Part shown: positions 62,766 to 64,000 of the stretch, one piece after another
Layout of the letters: every line of letters begins with the position of its first letter
How positions within the stretch are numbered: the first letter of the stretch is position 1
NCBI GenBank assembly: GCA_034509425.1
Contig: JAVTVJ010000343.1
Coordinates: forward strand, 1,700,501 to 1,764,500
Direction: 5' to 3'
Length of the DNA stretch: 64,000 bases
From: Eopsaltria australis
Taxonomy: Eukaryota > Chordata > Aves > Passeriformes > Petroicidae
Position numbers and translations under genes: made by a program
The notes under the pieces: model-generated
What the model was told of the DNA's origin: nothing
Seen by the model: the letters and a program-made list of their open reading frames with translations, nothing else
The model's database searches: none

Positions 62766-64000
62766 TAGAGAAATGCCATTTAAAATAGCTCTTAAAAAGT
62801 TTTCAGTGACTAGCTTCTCAGGATACATAATTGCACATTACTGTGGCATTTTAATCACTTCTGAAAGTACTGCCTGGAATTGTAAAGTTATTTGAAGACA
62901 AAGCAATCTTCAGCATGCATAGTTTAAAAGGGGCTAATGTTAGAAGCCTGTGCTGCTTGTGGGTACATCAGCCAGGCCTTTTTCCCCCCTCCTCCTCTAA
63001 ACTGCATGCCAAAAGATGTATGATCCACTTTCTGAGCCAGGTCACCTTTAAGAGCACAGTGACATGCCACAGAATTATTCGCCAGTCCTCACCAGAGATG
63101 TCTGCAAGTGCAAAGCCTGTGACAAAGGACTGAAATGACAGCACTTTGACTCACTTCTACATTGTGTTTGTTTAGGAAGGTCCTAGAAATTGTATTTCAC
63201 CAACCACATTCGCTATCAACACACAATTATCTGGCTTAATCATGTGGAACAGTGGCAAATTCACCTGGGGCTTAGGAACTAATGACATTCTCGTCTGAGC
63301 TGCTTTAGTGAAATGGCCTAGCACCTGAAGCAGGAACAGCAAGATTGCTCAAGAAAATTTGGTTTTCTTTTTTCATTTCACAGCATAGGGGCTCTGCTCA
63401 AATCAACAAACGCTCCTGATTAAATAGCTGTGGTAGTTGACTTATTTGCACTTGTGTGTATGGCTCTGAATGTACATTGAGAATCCCTAACCTTTACAGG
63501 AAAAGAATTGTCTGTGACTTGTTTTTAATATGCTGTATTTTGACATAGAAAATAGTAAAATAATTTTGCATTTTATAATTTTGGTATGATGAGATCTGTA
63601 AGTGTGGGTAACTCCAAATATTCCAAAACCAGCACGGGGCAACAGTAAAAAAACTTCACCTTTTCTCACACTGAATGTATTTGTATCTATTTTTGTCAGC
63701 AGCCTGGGCAGGGCCATTTAAATTCTGCTTGCTCAACAGAAACTCAGACTCTTATGTTGGTCTCCCCCCTAGTACACAGGAGATGAGATGAGTTGTGTTG
63801 CTGCTGACTATGCCACTTAATCTCAAAAGTTTGGAGGCGGGCAAAGGAGAAATTGAACGTTCAGGCTCCTGAATGCTTAAAAAAAAAAGGATAGTAAGGC
63901 TTTGGGACCACCCAACTCCTTCTATTTTGGCCAAAGGAAAGAAACTAGCCCGATTTCCATGAATAAAGTCTTTTAAAAAACATTCAGAAAGATATAGTAG
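62766..64000. other. Unique non-coding DNA to window end
   Basis: Nothing recognised. About 63180-63250 has a motif-dense, non-repetitive look, but without a specific signature. Confidence 0.55.

Noticed and set aside
1..64000. CRISPR arrays, operons, ribosome-binding sites and other prokaryotic features
   Set aside because: The window is vertebrate nuclear DNA by repeat content. The only regularly spaced repeats are simple microsatellites and the 12-bp minisatellite.

Overview
This 64 kb window looks like nuclear DNA from a bird, most likely a passerine (songbird). It is gene-poor: I recognise no protein-coding exon, tRNA gene or rRNA gene. It reads as intergenic or deep-intronic DNA, AT-rich and CpG-poor, with in-frame stops at random spacing. 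The bird call rests on the repeats. CR1 retroposon copies of several ages dominate. One short element joins a tRNA-Ile-like head to a CR1 tail, which is the architecture of the songbird SINE TguSINE1. There is also one GC-rich LTR with a retroviral polyadenylation layout. These calls come from memory of the families, not from a database search.

Layout. 1-6.1 kb is unique sequence with one G-rich tract and a candidate conserved block (3.48-3.86 kb). 6.1-6.9 kb holds a TTG/TTTG microsatellite and then the SINE. 10.4-15.9 kb is the repeat-dense core. It contains a CR1 3' end (+), a T28 run, a CR1 with a small antisense CR1 piece inside it, a CR1 ORF2 remnant (+, 12.3-13.7 kb) carrying a 12-bp minisatellite, and a second CR1 ORF2 remnant on the minus strand (14.9-15.9 kb). 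The last two face each other tail to tail and both lack their 3' ends.

16-46 kb is mostly unique DNA with old debris: MIR-like pieces near 19.0 and 38.6 kb, ancient CR1/L3-type pieces at 29.1-29.4, 30.2 and 37.7 kb, and an unassigned exon-like open stretch at 37.74-38.12 kb. 46.76-47.15 kb is a probable solo LTR. 50-64 kb has further MIR-like pieces, a diverged direct repeat pair about 780 bp apart (52.74 and 53.52 kb), and two blocks that look like conserved non-coding elements (55.1-55.7 and 58.4-58.7 kb). The first of these contains a perfect 14-bp palindrome.

Nothing here acts together as a pathway. The biology is retroposon history plus possible distal enhancers of a gene outside the window. 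I found no novel molecular system. The items most worth checking are the 52.7/53.5 kb repeat pair, the 55 kb block, the tail-to-tail CR1 pair and the open stretch at 37.8 kb.
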